This document shows positions 39,969-48,579 of a stretch of 64,000 bases of DNA, piece after piece (within the stretch, counting starts at the first letter, position 1; every line of letters starts with the position of its first letter). A program made the position numbers and the translations under genes. The notes beneath the pieces were generated by a model. The model did no database searches. It had not been told where the DNA came from and saw nothing but the letters and a program-made list of their open reading frames with translations. The stretch is taken from the NCBI GenBank assembly GCA_029975915.1, contig JARKOC010000158.1, positions 242,502-306,501 of the forward strand, in the 5' to 3' direction. The DNA is from Bryobacteraceae bacterium (GTDB taxonomy: Bacteria > Acidobacteriota > Terriglobia > Bryobacterales > Bryobacteraceae).

Positions 39969-40841
39969 ATGAATCGACGCCTGTTTTTCGCCTCGGCACT
40001 GCCCGCCCCGTTCACCCTCACTTCGCTGGCCCGCCAGGACCTCTCACGCCGTTCCCGTCTCCGGACCGGGCTCAACTGCTACTCGTTCCGAAAGGAACTT
40101 CAGGCCAAGACGCTGACCTATGAGGATCTGGTCAGGAAGGCCGTTGAGTGGGACATCGACGGTCTGGATATGACGGTTTATTGGATGCCGTCCACGGGCC
40201 CCGAGTTCACGCTTCCCCTGCGGCGGCTGGCTTATGTGATGGGCGTCGAAATCTATTCGATTAGCGTCCGCACCGAACTCACCCGCCCGGCGGCGGCGGA
40301 CCGTCGCAAGGAGGTCGAATCTCTTTACCGTTGGATCGACGTAGCCAATGCCCTCGGCGCGTCGCACATCCGCGTCTTTGGCGGCAATGTCCCGAAGGGC
40401 GCCACCGAGGACCAGGCCGTGGCTTGGGTTGTCGAATGCTTACAGCGGTCGGCCGATTATGCGGCGACAAAGGGAGTGATACTGGGCCTGGAGAACCACG
40501 GCGGCATTTGCACGCGCGCCGAACGGATCATTGAGATGGTGGACAAAGTGGATTCGCCGTGGGTCGCCATCAATCTCGATACGGGCAACTTCCGCAGCGA
40601 TGTGTTCAAGCAGATCGAAATGTGCCTGCCCAAGACGGTCAACATTCAGGTGAAGGCGGAGATGGTGGATGAAAGCGGCAATCGGGTGGCTCAGGATTGG
40701 GACCGGGTGGTGAAGCTTGTCGCGGCTTCCGGATACAAAGGCTATCTCGCGCTGGAGTATGAGGCGGCTCCGGACGCCATGCGCGCTGTGCCTGAATTGA
40801 TGGCCAAGCTGAGAGAGTTGACCCGGAAGTACTCCTCCTGA
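39969..40841 (+). CDS. Sugar phosphate isomerase/epimerase family protein (xylose-isomerase-like TIM barrel), Tat-type signal
   Basis: The 290-residue protein belongs to the AP-endonuclease-2/xylose-isomerase-like TIM-barrel superfamily. Its conserved strands are visible as VEWDIDGLDMTV, GASHIRVFGGNVP, KGVILGLENHGG (E and H ligands), VAINLDTGNF and YKGYLALEYEA. These folds bind a divalent metal and isomerise or dehydrate sugars. The N-terminus M-N-R-R-L-F-F-A-S-A-L-P-A-P-F resembles a Tat signal, so it may be exported. The substrate is unknown. Confidence 0.83.
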   Translation: MNRRLFFASALPAPFTLTSLARQDLSRRSRLRTGLNCYSFRKELQAKTLTYEDLVRKAVEWDIDGLDMTVYWMPSTGPEFTLPLRRLAYVMGVEIYSISVRTELTRPAAADRRKEVESLYRWIDVANALGASHIRVFGGNVPKGATEDQAVAWVVECLQRSADYAATKGVILGLENHGGICTRAERIIEMVDKVDSPWVAINLDTGNFRSDVFKQIEMCLPKTVNIQVKAEMVDESGNRVAQDWDRVVKLVAASGYKGYLALEYEAAPDAMRAVPELMAKLRELTRKYSS

Positions 40842-40899
40842 CACCGTTGCTTCGCCGGTTTCGCCACGTGAAGAAAAACTGGATCTGCGACGAAATTCG

Positions 40900-40928
40900 T
40901 GGAAAAAGCCGCAATCCAGGGTTAAACT
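40900..40928 (+). promoter_or_regulatory. Candidate promoter of the CHAT-MBL-patatin operon
   Basis: TGGAAA (40900-40905), a 17-base spacer and TAAACT (40923-40928) would start transcription close to the ATG at 40935, giving a leaderless mRNA. The first gene has no ribosome binding site, which fits. Confidence 0.35.
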
Positions 40929-40934
40929 TTCCTC

Positions 40935-43607
40935 ATGCCTGGGAATCCATGGAATGTCGAGGGGATTGGTGCGGATCGGGTCAGGGTCACGCTCGATGAT
41001 GCCAGCCGGATCATCGAGTGCGTCGAGTCATTGGGTGGCTTGGCCGCGCATTTCGCCGTCGAAAGTCCCGTTCACACGGTTGAATGGAGATGGCCTCTAA
41101 CCCTCGCCGTCGCGCCGGGCCTAGGCTCGGCCGAACTCCTGCAAGAGCTGTCCAGGACGAGAGGCGAAGGGCATCCTTGGAAATGTAGCACAACGGACAT
41201 CGTTGAGACTCCTGTCTCCGACGTCTTGTTTTTCGCCGATGGACTGCATGCAAGAACGTCGCTCGACGATGCGCCGGCGCCCATGTCGGCCGATCTGCTG
41301 GTGCTTTGTGGAGTCCCGCGGGAGAGCTGGAGCGAAATAGCCCTCCAGTCCGTGGAACTTCTGGCACTGAGCCAAGCCCACGCCATCCTGGCGGTTTCGG
41401 AACCAGCGCCCGGCGTGGACTGGTTCTGGAGCTTCATGATGGAGCTTTCGCACAACGTCTCTATCGATGAGGCAGCAGCGCGAGTGTATGGGCCGCAAAT
41501 CGCGTTGTGGTCGACAAGACAGTTTATTGAGCAAGCGGTTCTCAAGAACTTCCTGCAACCCCTTACCCGCCGCATCAGACTTAGCCCTTCGCCCTTGAAG
41601 CTGAACTTGAGCAGGCTTCCCCTCTGGAGAGGACGTATTCCGGAGATTCTGGGGGTTACGCAGGCTCTGGAGATCCTTGGACTGGACTTCCTCTTCAGCT
41701 CCGAAAGCGAGGGAGCTTCATTGATTTCGGAGATGGCCCGGGCATCCTCTGCGCCGGCCGGACCCGGTGATTACAGCTCGGCGGCGTGGGACGACGGCAG
41801 CGCAGCGGAAGCTATGGAGGTCGAAGCGGCACTGGAGCCAGCGGAAGAGGCCATGGGTGGGGAAGGCGCCGAGAGCTTCCAATCACCTGCTGTTGCGCCG
41901 CCGCCACCCGCACCGGAACCGGTGGGTGCACCGGCCTCCATGGCGGACCTTTCTTTCGCGGCGCCGGACAAGCCTGCAAAGCAGCCTGAGCGCTATCTAC
42001 TGCACAAACTTGCAGCACTTCAGCAAACCCGGTTGAAGCCGGAGGAGGCGTTGGAAGCTGGGAAGTCATATGGCTTGACGGTGAAGTTGGGCCCGAAGGA
42101 AAAAGGCTGGCGATCCGGCAAGGAATCGTTGCCGGAGCCTCCAGTGGCGCCCGAAGATGCCGGCGTGATGCTCGCGGTGGTCTTCACCGAGCGCAACTCA
42201 AGCCCGGCAGGCCAGTTGAAGACCGTGTTCTTGCCTAAGACCGGCGCGAGCTCGGAGTGTGTCTTCGAATTCACAGCCAGCCCTGCCTCCCGGTTGTTTG
42301 AAGGATGGATCTCGATTTATCACAACAACAGGCTGCTTCAGGAGGGTGTGCTGCGCGCCGAAGTCGTTGGCGGAGCCGAAACCAGCGAAGCCGTCCCGTC
42401 AAAGACGGAGTTCCGAATCGGCGCAATGCCGCGTCCGCTGTCGCTTGGCGTTAGAGATGCTTTTCCGGTGGCCGGCACCGTGCGGCTGGAAGCGGGCGAA
42501 GGCTTGACGGCCGTCCGCGGCATCAAGGCTGCATCGCTGCCATTGAGCGGGCTTAAGACCGCCGTGGAGGCTCTCTCGGCCGAATTCGATCAGATCAAAT
42601 GGGAGACTATGCGCGACTGGCAGAAGGACAAGACGGCCGCGCGAAGTCTGAGCCGCATCGCGCAACTCGGCTGGCAGATGTGGCGCGAGGTCATGTCGAA
42701 CCCGGTCGCCGCCCGTATCGCTGGTAGCGAGGACCCGCTCGTGGTGTACGCCTCGGATTCGGGAATCCGCGCGCCGCTGGAGCTCTGCTACGACCTGCCA
42801 CAGCCGAAGTCGGATGCGACGGTTTGCAGTGCGGCGGCGGGAGCCTTACGCAATGGCGTCAAGTGCGGCGACTGCGGGACGAGACAGAACAGCCGCGACG
42901 TCGTCTGTCCGCTCGGGTTCTGGGGCATGCGGCGGGTGATCGAATGGCACAGTGAAACGGCCGACTCGCGGCCCGGCGACACCGTGGAGATCACCAACGA
43001 GCCGGTGAAGGATCGCGACCGGCTGGCCCCGCTCAGAAAAGTACTCCGGGCGCAGTCGGCCCTGGTGACTGGCAAGGAGTCGAAAAAGCTCGATGCGGCG
43101 CTGAAAAAGAATGCCCATCAGCCGGTGTTGGTCGCGCCTGACTGGGATTCGTGGGCCGAAAAGGTCAGGCAGGAATCGCCATCGATGCTTCTTCTCATTC
43201 CGCATGTCGATCACAGCCGCATTCCGCCGGCCATGGAGATTCAGGATCAGTTCAAGGATCCGCCCGGCGTGGATGCCGGCGACGTTGTGGGCGCTGTCGC
43301 CCAATGCCCGCTGGTGTTGTTGCTCGGTTGCGGGGCGGCCCATGCCAGCGTAGACTTCATGAGCTTGCCGGCGCAATTCCGCCGCAGCAAAGCGGCCATC
43401 GTCATCGCGCCCATCGCCGAGTTATTCACGGGTGACGCGCCGGAGATCGCCAGAGCCTTCGTTGAAACAGTCGCGGCCTCGGCTGGCGAGGCGAGGCCTG
43501 CCGGCAAAGTGCTGCTCGATACCAAACGAAGGCTGCTGAGCGAGGGACGGCTCGCAGGGCTGATGCTGCTGGCCGCCGGCGACGCAAGCTGGCTGATCGA
43601 AAGCTAG
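40935..43607 (+). CDS. CHAT-domain (caspase-like) protease with N-terminal CHAT-like and Ig-like modules
   Basis: The 890-residue cytoplasmic protein ends in a CHAT domain. The catalytic histidine is probably H757 (L-L-I-P-H-V-D-H-S) and the nucleophile C799 (V-L-L-L-G-C-G-A-A-H). A segment IVIAPIAELFTGDAPEIARAF follows. Residues about 90-190 look like a second, decayed CHAT fold: LLVLCGVP, then AHAILAVSEPAPGVDWFWSF. A disordered Ala/Pro/Glu-rich linker spans 270-350. A beta-sandwich-like domain covers about 370-500. Just before the CHAT domain are C644-G-D-C647 and V-C658-P-L-G-F-W-G, a possible metal site. The gene starts an operon with MBL and patatin genes. CHAT proteases are activators in several bacterial immune systems; the target here is not known. 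Confidence 0.82.
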   Translation: MPGNPWNVEGIGADRVRVTLDDASRIIECVESLGGLAAHFAVESPVHTVEWRWPLTLAVAPGLGSAELLQELSRTRGEGHPWKCSTTDIVETPVSDVLFFADGLHARTSLDDAPAPMSADLLVLCGVPRESWSEIALQSVELLALSQAHAILAVSEPAPGVDWFWSFMMELSHNVSIDEAAARVYGPQIALWSTRQFIEQAVLKNFLQPLTRRIRLSPSPLKLNLSRLPLWRGRIPEILGVTQALEILGLDFLFSSESEGASLISEMARASSAPAGPGDYSSAAWDDGSAAEAMEVEAALEPAEEAMGGEGAESFQSPAVAPPPPAPEPVGAPASMADLSFAAPDKPAKQPERYLLHKLAALQQTRLKPEEALEAGKSYGLTVKLGPKEKGWRSGKESLPEPPVAPEDAGVMLAVVFTERNSSPAGQLKTVFLPKTGASSECVFEFTASPASRLFEGWISIYHNNRLLQEGVLRAEVVGGAETSEAVPSKTEFRIGAMPRPLSLGVRDAFPVAGTVRLEAGEGLTAVRGIKAASLPLSGLKTAVEALSAEFDQIKWETMRDWQKDKTAARSLSRIAQLGWQMWREVMSNPVAARIAGSEDPLVVYASDSGIRAPLELCYDLPQPKSDATVCSAAAGALRNGVKCGDCGTRQNSRDVVCPLGFWGMRRVIEWHSETADSRPGDTVEITNEPVKDRDRLAPLRKVLRAQSALVTGKESKKLDAALKKNAHQPVLVAPDWDSWAEKVRQESPSMLLLIPHVDHSRIPPAMEIQDQFKDPPGVDAGDVVGAVAQCPLVLLLGCGAAHASVDFMSLPAQFRRSKAAIVIAPIAELFTGDAPEIARAFVETVAASAGEARPAGKVLLDTKRRLLSEGRLAGLMLLAAGDASWLIES

Positions 43608-43623
43608 ACAAGGAGGAACACCG

Positions 43624-44697
43624 ATGTTTGCCGTCGAAATGCTGCCGGCTGGCCACGGAGACGCCATCTGGATCGAATACGGGAGCAAGCGCAGCCCGAG
43701 CCGTGTGTTGATTGACGGCGGTTTGAGCGCCACCTACGACGCGGTAAAGGCGCGCGCAGGCAAGAAGTGCTCGTTGGAGCTGATGTGCATCACCCACATC
43801 GACCAGGACCACATCGAAGGCGCTGTGAAACTGCTGGCGAATCTGCCGCCCGGCATGACTGTGGATGAGATCTGGCACAACGGGTATAAGCATCTCGGCG
43901 AAGAGAAACGTCTGGGAGCGGCGCAAGCCGAAAAACTCCAGGCCGCGATCGTAAATCATGCCCGCGCGCCGTGGAACGCCTTGTTCGGCGGCAATGCTGT
44001 AGTCGTTCCGGCCAAGGGGGCGTTGGCGGAAAAGATCCTTCCTGGCGGGTTACGGCTCACGATTCTCTCACCGGGCAAAGCGCAATTGACCAAGCTGAGG
44101 CCTGTATGGGAGAAGGAATGCGCCAAGGCCGGAATCCTGCCGGGCGTGACCGAAAGTGCTGAAGCCGCACTTCAGGCCGACAAACGGCTCCGGCCGCGCC
44201 GTCTTGGGGCAAAGCTCGATGTTGACCAACTCGCGGCGATCGAGTTCAAAAGCGATACGGCAAAGGCCAACGGCGCCAGCATCGCATTTCTGGCCGAGTT
44301 CGACGGAAAGGCCGTTCTGTTCGCTGCCGACGCGCACAGCCCTGTCGTCGAAGCCGGCGTGAAGCGCCTGCTCGCGGCGCGAGGCCAGAGCAAGCTCAAG
44401 CTGGATGCGTTCAAAGTCTCCCACCATGGAAGCCAGTTCAACAACGGCCATTCGCTGATTGAACTGCTGGACTGTCCGTCCTACCTGGTGTCCACCAGCG
44501 GCGAGAAGTTCAACCATCCGGACCCCGAGACCATCGCCCGCATTCTCTCGGCACGGCGGAAATCCGGGACGAGCCTCTGGTTCAACTACAGGTCGGAGCA
44601 GAACGGAGTGTGGGACGTCGCGACACTGAAAAAGAATTGGAAGTACGAAACGAACTACCCGGACACAGAGTCCGGGGGAATAAGGATTGAGCTATGA
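43624..44697 (+). CDS. MBL-fold metallohydrolase (ComEC/Rec2-like)
   Basis: The 357-residue protein has the metallo-beta-lactamase fold. The metal motif is T-H58-I-D60-Q-D62-H63-I-E-G, preceded by the G-H-G-D-A-I-W-I segment typical of ComEC-type MBL domains. D236 lies in F-A-A-D-A-H-S and H267-H268 in V-S-H-H-G-S-Q. It lacks a signal peptide and membrane helices. Such enzymes cut phosphodiesters or other esters; this one is not a true beta-lactamase. A strong AAGGAGGA lies about eight bases before the ATG, 16 bases after the CHAT stop. Its end overlaps the patatin start (ATGA). Confidence 0.9.
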   Translation: MFAVEMLPAGHGDAIWIEYGSKRSPSRVLIDGGLSATYDAVKARAGKKCSLELMCITHIDQDHIEGAVKLLANLPPGMTVDEIWHNGYKHLGEEKRLGAAQAEKLQAAIVNHARAPWNALFGGNAVVVPAKGALAEKILPGGLRLTILSPGKAQLTKLRPVWEKECAKAGILPGVTESAEAALQADKRLRPRRLGAKLDVDQLAAIEFKSDTAKANGASIAFLAEFDGKAVLFAADAHSPVVEAGVKRLLAARGQSKLKLDAFKVSHHGSQFNNGHSLIELLDCPSYLVSTSGEKFNHPDPETIARILSARRKSGTSLWFNYRSEQNGVWDVATLKKNWKYETNYPDTESGGIRIEL

Positions 44698-45884
44698 GCA
44701 GGAAAAATCTGACAGATCCAGGCGTCACCATCGGCCTGACACTCTCCGGAGGCGGTTTCCGCGCATCTCTATTTCATTTGGGGGTGCTGCGGAGGCTGAA
44801 CGACCTGGGCCTTTTGTCGCGCGTCACCTCCATCTCGTCCGTTTCCGGCGGATCGATCACCAACGGGCTGCTGGCGGCCAGATGGAATCAACTCTCAAAG
44901 GACGCGACGGGCCGGTTCACGAATTTCGCGGATGTGATCGAAAAACCGCTGAAAGCGTTTTGCGGCTCGAATCTGCGGAACTATCCGCTGATCTTCGGAC
45001 GTCTCAACCCGCTCAAGTGGAAGGATCTAGCCACGAGGGATTACTCGGCGACAAACCTGCTCGTTGAGCGCTACGACGAGGACCTCCTCGGCCGGGCCCA
45101 GATGCGAACGCTCACCGACATTCGAAACAACGGTGGGCCCAAGTTCATCTTCTGCGCGACAAATATGCAGACCGGAGTGAATTGGGTCTTTGACGATAGC
45201 CGCATGGGCGACTACATGACCGGCTACACGTTCAATGAGAACATGAAACTGGCGGTCGCCGTGGCCACCTCCTCGGCTTTCCCTCTCGCCTTCCCGCCTC
45301 TGACCGTGCCGCTGGACGGCCAGGTGTGGCGCGACGGCAGAATGGCTCCGGGAGCGGAACTCGACCAGATCAGGGCAAAGGCGATTCTCAGCGACGGCGG
45401 CGTCTACGACAACATGGGACTCGAGCCGGTCTGGAAATCGAATGACTTCGTCTTCTGCTCCGATGCCGGCGCGCCGTTTTCTATCGACGCGGACGCTGGC
45501 GGAAACTTGTTTTCCAGACTCAAACGGTCCAACGAGGTCATCGACCGTCAATCCAGAGCGTTACGCAAGCGCATGCTCATCCAGGCTTTCGAGCGAGGCG
45601 ATTACGGGGGCTCTTACTGGGGCATCGGTACGGCCATCGGCGACTACCCCTTGACGCCCAAGGCGGCTGGCTATGAAGGCGAAACACTCGCTAAGATTGC
45701 CGGCATCCGGACCGATCTCGACGAGTTCAAACCCGGAGAGCAGGCCGTCCTCATGAACCATGGCTGGTTGCTTTCGGGCGCGGCGATGCGCGCCCACTGC
45801 CCTGAGTGGCCCGACAGGCCCTCGGAGGCGCCTGATGAGACCCTGCTGGTGAACTCCGCCGCACTGTCCGCCTTGCGGGAATAG
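44694..45884 (+). CDS. Patatin-like phospholipase
   Basis: The 396-residue protein is a serine/aspartate-dyad acyl hydrolase. The oxyanion loop is L-S-G-G-G-F-R-A-S (about 18-25) and the nucleophile is S51 in S-S-V-S-G-G-S-I, the form seen in large bacterial and cPLA2-like patatins. The aspartate is D234 in L-S-D-G-G-V-Y-D-N-M-G. No signal peptide is present, so it acts from inside the cell, probably on the inner membrane. The ATG overlaps the MBL stop codon by four bases. Patatins in operons with signalling proteins often kill the cell by membrane damage when activated. Confidence 0.92.
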   Translation: MSRKNLTDPGVTIGLTLSGGGFRASLFHLGVLRRLNDLGLLSRVTSISSVSGGSITNGLLAARWNQLSKDATGRFTNFADVIEKPLKAFCGSNLRNYPLIFGRLNPLKWKDLATRDYSATNLLVERYDEDLLGRAQMRTLTDIRNNGGPKFIFCATNMQTGVNWVFDDSRMGDYMTGYTFNENMKLAVAVATSSAFPLAFPPLTVPLDGQVWRDGRMAPGAELDQIRAKAILSDGGVYDNMGLEPVWKSNDFVFCSDAGAPFSIDADAGGNLFSRLKRSNEVIDRQSRALRKRMLIQAFERGDYGGSYWGIGTAIGDYPLTPKAAGYEGETLAKIAGIRTDLDEFKPGEQAVLMNHGWLLSGAAMRAHCPEWPDRPSEAPDETLLVNSAALSALRE

Positions 45885-45961
45885 CCGCGCCCGGATGACT
45901 GAAAGCGGGACGAACTGATATCTTGGGTACTTACCGCTTCTGCGCAATCGCGGCAAAGGTG

Positions 45962-45967
45962 TATTCT
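45962..45967 (+). promoter_or_regulatory. -10-like TATTCT directly before the M20 peptidase start
   Basis: TATTCT ends ten bases before the ATG at 45978 and the spacer has no ribosome binding site. It fits the same leaderless arrangement as several other starts in this window. The -35 region is poor. Confidence 0.3.
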
Positions 45968-45977
45968 GCGCTCACAC

Positions 45978-46991
45978 ATGGCACGAGTCTTTGAACTGAC
46001 CCGCACTCTGATCGACATCGAGTCGATCACCGGCAATGAAAAACAGGTGGGCGATGAAGTCCATGGCCTGCTGGCCGGACTTGTCCAAACTCACGGCGGC
46101 GCATTGGAGCGCATGGAGGTCGAGCCCGGCCGCGACAACATCTTCGCATCGTTCGGCGAGCCGGTTGTCACGCTTTCAACCCACCTCGACACAGTGCCGC
46201 CGTTTTTCCCTTCCCGCGAAGATGAGGATTACATCTGGGGCCGTGGCGCTTGCGACGTGAAGGACATCATCGCCGCCATGATCTGCGCCGCCGAGAATCT
46301 GCTTGCGGAAGGAGTCAAGGACTTTGGCCTGCTCTTCGTCGTCGGCGAAGAGCGCAACTCGGCCGGTGCCTACCATGCCGCAAGGAACCCGCGCGGCTCG
46401 CGTTTTCTCATCAACGGCGAACCTACCGGAAACCGGCTGGCCACCGGGTCGAAGGGCGCGCTGCGCTATGAGCTGCACGCCACGGGCCGCATGGCGCATT
46501 CGGCATATCCCGAGTTGGGCGAGAACGCAATTCTGAAGCTGCTCGATGCTTTGGACCGGGTGAGGAAGATTGAGTTGCCCGTGGATGAAGTGCTCGGACC
46601 CTGCACTGTAAACATCGGAACCCTCAATGGCGGCCGTGCGCCGAACGTCATCCCCGACCAGGCGATGGCATCGCTGATGTTCAGGCTGGTGGGCGACCCT
46701 ACGCCAATCCGGAAGGCGGTTGCGGAAGCCTGCGCAGGCTTGGTCGAGGCCCGGGAGGTGCTTTGTATCCCGGCGGTTCGGCTCGGAGTCGTCGAGGGGT
46801 TCGAAACCTCGGTGGTCGCCTTCACCACCGACATCCCAGCATTCGAAGGCGCTTGGGGCGAGCCTTACCTGCTTGGTCCCGGTACGATCCATGTGGCCCA
46901 CACCTCCGAGGAGCGGGTTCCAAAATCGGAACTGCTCGAGGCTGTTGATCTATACAAGACACTGGTTAAGCGATTGCTCGCCAGCCGCTAA
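45978..46991 (+). CDS. M20 family peptidase, probable succinyl-diaminopimelate desuccinylase (DapE-like)
   Basis: The 337-residue zinc peptidase shows the M20 ligands: L-S-T-H-L-D-T-V-P-P, G-R-G-A-C-D-V-K-D, and G-E-E-R-N-S-A-G with catalytic Glu. The G-E-P-T-G block and S-K-G-A-L-R-Y-E-L-H precede the dimerisation lid domain. It is shorter than E. coli DapE (375). The next genes are lysC, dapB, dapA and dapD. Because dapD makes a succinylated intermediate, a desuccinylase is needed; this gene is the best local candidate. Acetylornithine or carboxypeptidase activity remains possible. Confidence 0.82.
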   Translation: MARVFELTRTLIDIESITGNEKQVGDEVHGLLAGLVQTHGGALERMEVEPGRDNIFASFGEPVVTLSTHLDTVPPFFPSREDEDYIWGRGACDVKDIIAAMICAAENLLAEGVKDFGLLFVVGEERNSAGAYHAARNPRGSRFLINGEPTGNRLATGSKGALRYELHATGRMAHSAYPELGENAILKLLDALDRVRKIELPVDEVLGPCTVNIGTLNGGRAPNVIPDQAMASLMFRLVGDPTPIRKAVAEACAGLVEAREVLCIPAVRLGVVEGFETSVVAFTTDIPAFEGAWGEPYLLGPGTIHVAHTSEERVPKSELLEAVDLYKTLVKRLLASR

Positions 46992-47202
46992 TCCGGCTGT
47001 CGCGGGCGCAACCGGACAACAATGCGATCGTTTGAAAACCCACCTCCTGGCAGGGAGAGAAGGTTGGCCGGAGAGCGGGCCGCAGCCGCTCAGTAAAGCA
47101 TTCATTCTCGTCAGGACAGAGGGTATGCTGGACTAACGTGGGTAATGGCTGGGCGCGTTCCAGACTGCGAATTGCGCTTCCGGATTGGAGAGACTGACAG
47201 GC

Positions 47203-48579
47203 ATGATTGTGATGAAGTTTGGCGGAACATCGGTGGAAAGCGCCGAAGCCATCAGGCGAGTGGCGTCTATTGTCTCGGCGCGCGCCGCCAGCCGGCCGCT
47301 GGTTGTGGTTTCGGCCATGGGAAAGACGACAAACCGGATTTTGTCGGCAGCGGAAAAGGCTGCGGCTGGCAATCTTGCCGACGCGCTCAATTCCGTCGAG
47401 GAGTTGAAGGATTACACGCGGCGCGAGGCCCTTAAGGCCGCTGGACCAGCGTCGGCTGACGCCGTGGATGCGATTCTGGACGCGGAGTTCAGCAGCCTTG
47501 AAAGCGTGATGGAAGCCATTTCTGAGCGAGGCGAAATAACGCCTGCGTTATGGGATGAGGCCACCAGCCATGGCGAGCGGATCAGCTCGGCTGTGGTGGC
47601 GCTGGCTTTCAATGGGCTGGGGATGAAAACCGCGCATCTGGACGCGCGCCGGGTGATGATCACCGATTCACGCCACACCCAAGCCCTGCCGCTCTACAGC
47701 CGGACGTATGCCAGGTTCAAGGAGATCGCCGCGCCGCTGTTGAAGGACAGTGTCGTGGTGATGGGCGGATTCATCGGATCCACACAGGATGGAATCACCA
47801 CCACCCTGGGCCGCGGCGGCAGCGACTTTTCTGCTGCAATCGCCGGGGCTGGCATCGATGCCGAAGAAATACAGATTTGGACCGATGTTGACGGCATGCT
47901 CACCTGTGACCCGCGTGTCGCTCCCGGTGGCAAACGGTTGCGCTCGGTGTCGTTTTCCGAGGCTGCCGAGATGGCATATTTCGGTGCGAAGGTTCTGCAT
48001 CCAGCCACCGTGCTGCCGGCCATCGAGAAGAACATCCCGGTACGCATCCTCAACTCCCGGCGGCCTGAGGTGGAGGGGACCCGAATTGTGGGCGAAACCG
48101 TCACATCGTCCAATCCAGTTAAATCGATCGCCTGCAAACGGGGGATCACAACGGTGAACGTCCGCAGTCTGCGCATGTTGATGGCGCATGGGTTCCTGCG
48201 GCGAATCTTCGAGGTCTTTGACCGCTACAAAACGCCCGTGGACATGGTCTCGACCTCCGAAGTCAGCGTCTCGCTTACCATCGACCAAACCCACAACCTC
48301 GACGAAATATGCGCCGAGTTGTCCAAGATCGCCGAAGTGACGGTCGAAGCAGGCTGCGCCATCGTGTGTCTGGTGGGTGAAGCCATCCGCGACACTCCTG
48401 GCGTGGCCAACCGCGTCTTCGCCGCGCTGGCCAGGGCCGGAGTCAATGTGCAGATGATTTCGCAGGGCGCATCGTTGCTCAACATCAGCCTGGTGGTGGA
48501 TGATGGCCAAGTGGTGGATGCGGTGAAGGCGTTGCACGAAGAGTTCTTTTCGGAGACGGATCCGGCGGTGTTTGCATGA
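47203..48579 (+). CDS. lysC: Aspartate kinase with two ACT domains
   Basis: Aspartokinase phosphorylates aspartate, the first step to lysine, threonine and methionine. The N-terminus reads M-K-F-G-G-T-S-V-E-S, the ATP-binding signature. Other kinase blocks are WDEATSHGERISSAVVALAFNG, TLGRGGSDFSAA and IQIWTDVDGMLTCDPR. ACT domains begin at TVNVRSLRMLMAHGF and at IVCLVGEAIRDTPGVANRVF, so lysine feedback is likely. I chose the ATG at 47203; a TTG at 47185 lies in the GGAG-containing leader. The end overlaps dapB (ATGA). Confidence 0.95.
   Translation: MIVMKFGGTSVESAEAIRRVASIVSARAASRPLVVVSAMGKTTNRILSAAEKAAAGNLADALNSVEELKDYTRREALKAAGPASADAVDAILDAEFSSLESVMEAISERGEITPALWDEATSHGERISSAVVALAFNGLGMKTAHLDARRVMITDSRHTQALPLYSRTYARFKEIAAPLLKDSVVVMGGFIGSTQDGITTTLGRGGSDFSAAIAGAGIDAEEIQIWTDVDGMLTCDPRVAPGGKRLRSVSFSEAAEMAYFGAKVLHPATVLPAIEKNIPVRILNSRRPEVEGTRIVGETVTSSNPVKSIACKRGITTVNVRSLRMLMAHGFLRRIFEVFDRYKTPVDMVSTSEVSVSLTIDQTHNLDEICAELSKIAEVTVEAGCAIVCLVGEAIRDTPGVANRVFAALARAGVNVQMISQGASLLNISLVVDDGQVVDAVKALHEEFFSETDPAVFA

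Noticed and set aside
43624..44697. Antibiotic-resistance metallo-beta-lactamase
   Set aside because: The MBL fold is of the ComEC type, has no signal peptide and sits in the CHAT-patatin operon.
40935..45884. A type III-E (Craspase) or CBASS locus
   Set aside because: There is no gRAMP/Cas7-like protein, CRISPR array, TPR-CHAT architecture or CD-NTase gene nearby.
46992..47202. Lysine riboswitch before lysC
   Set aside because: The 211-base leader has no recognisable multi-stem lysine-riboswitch core.
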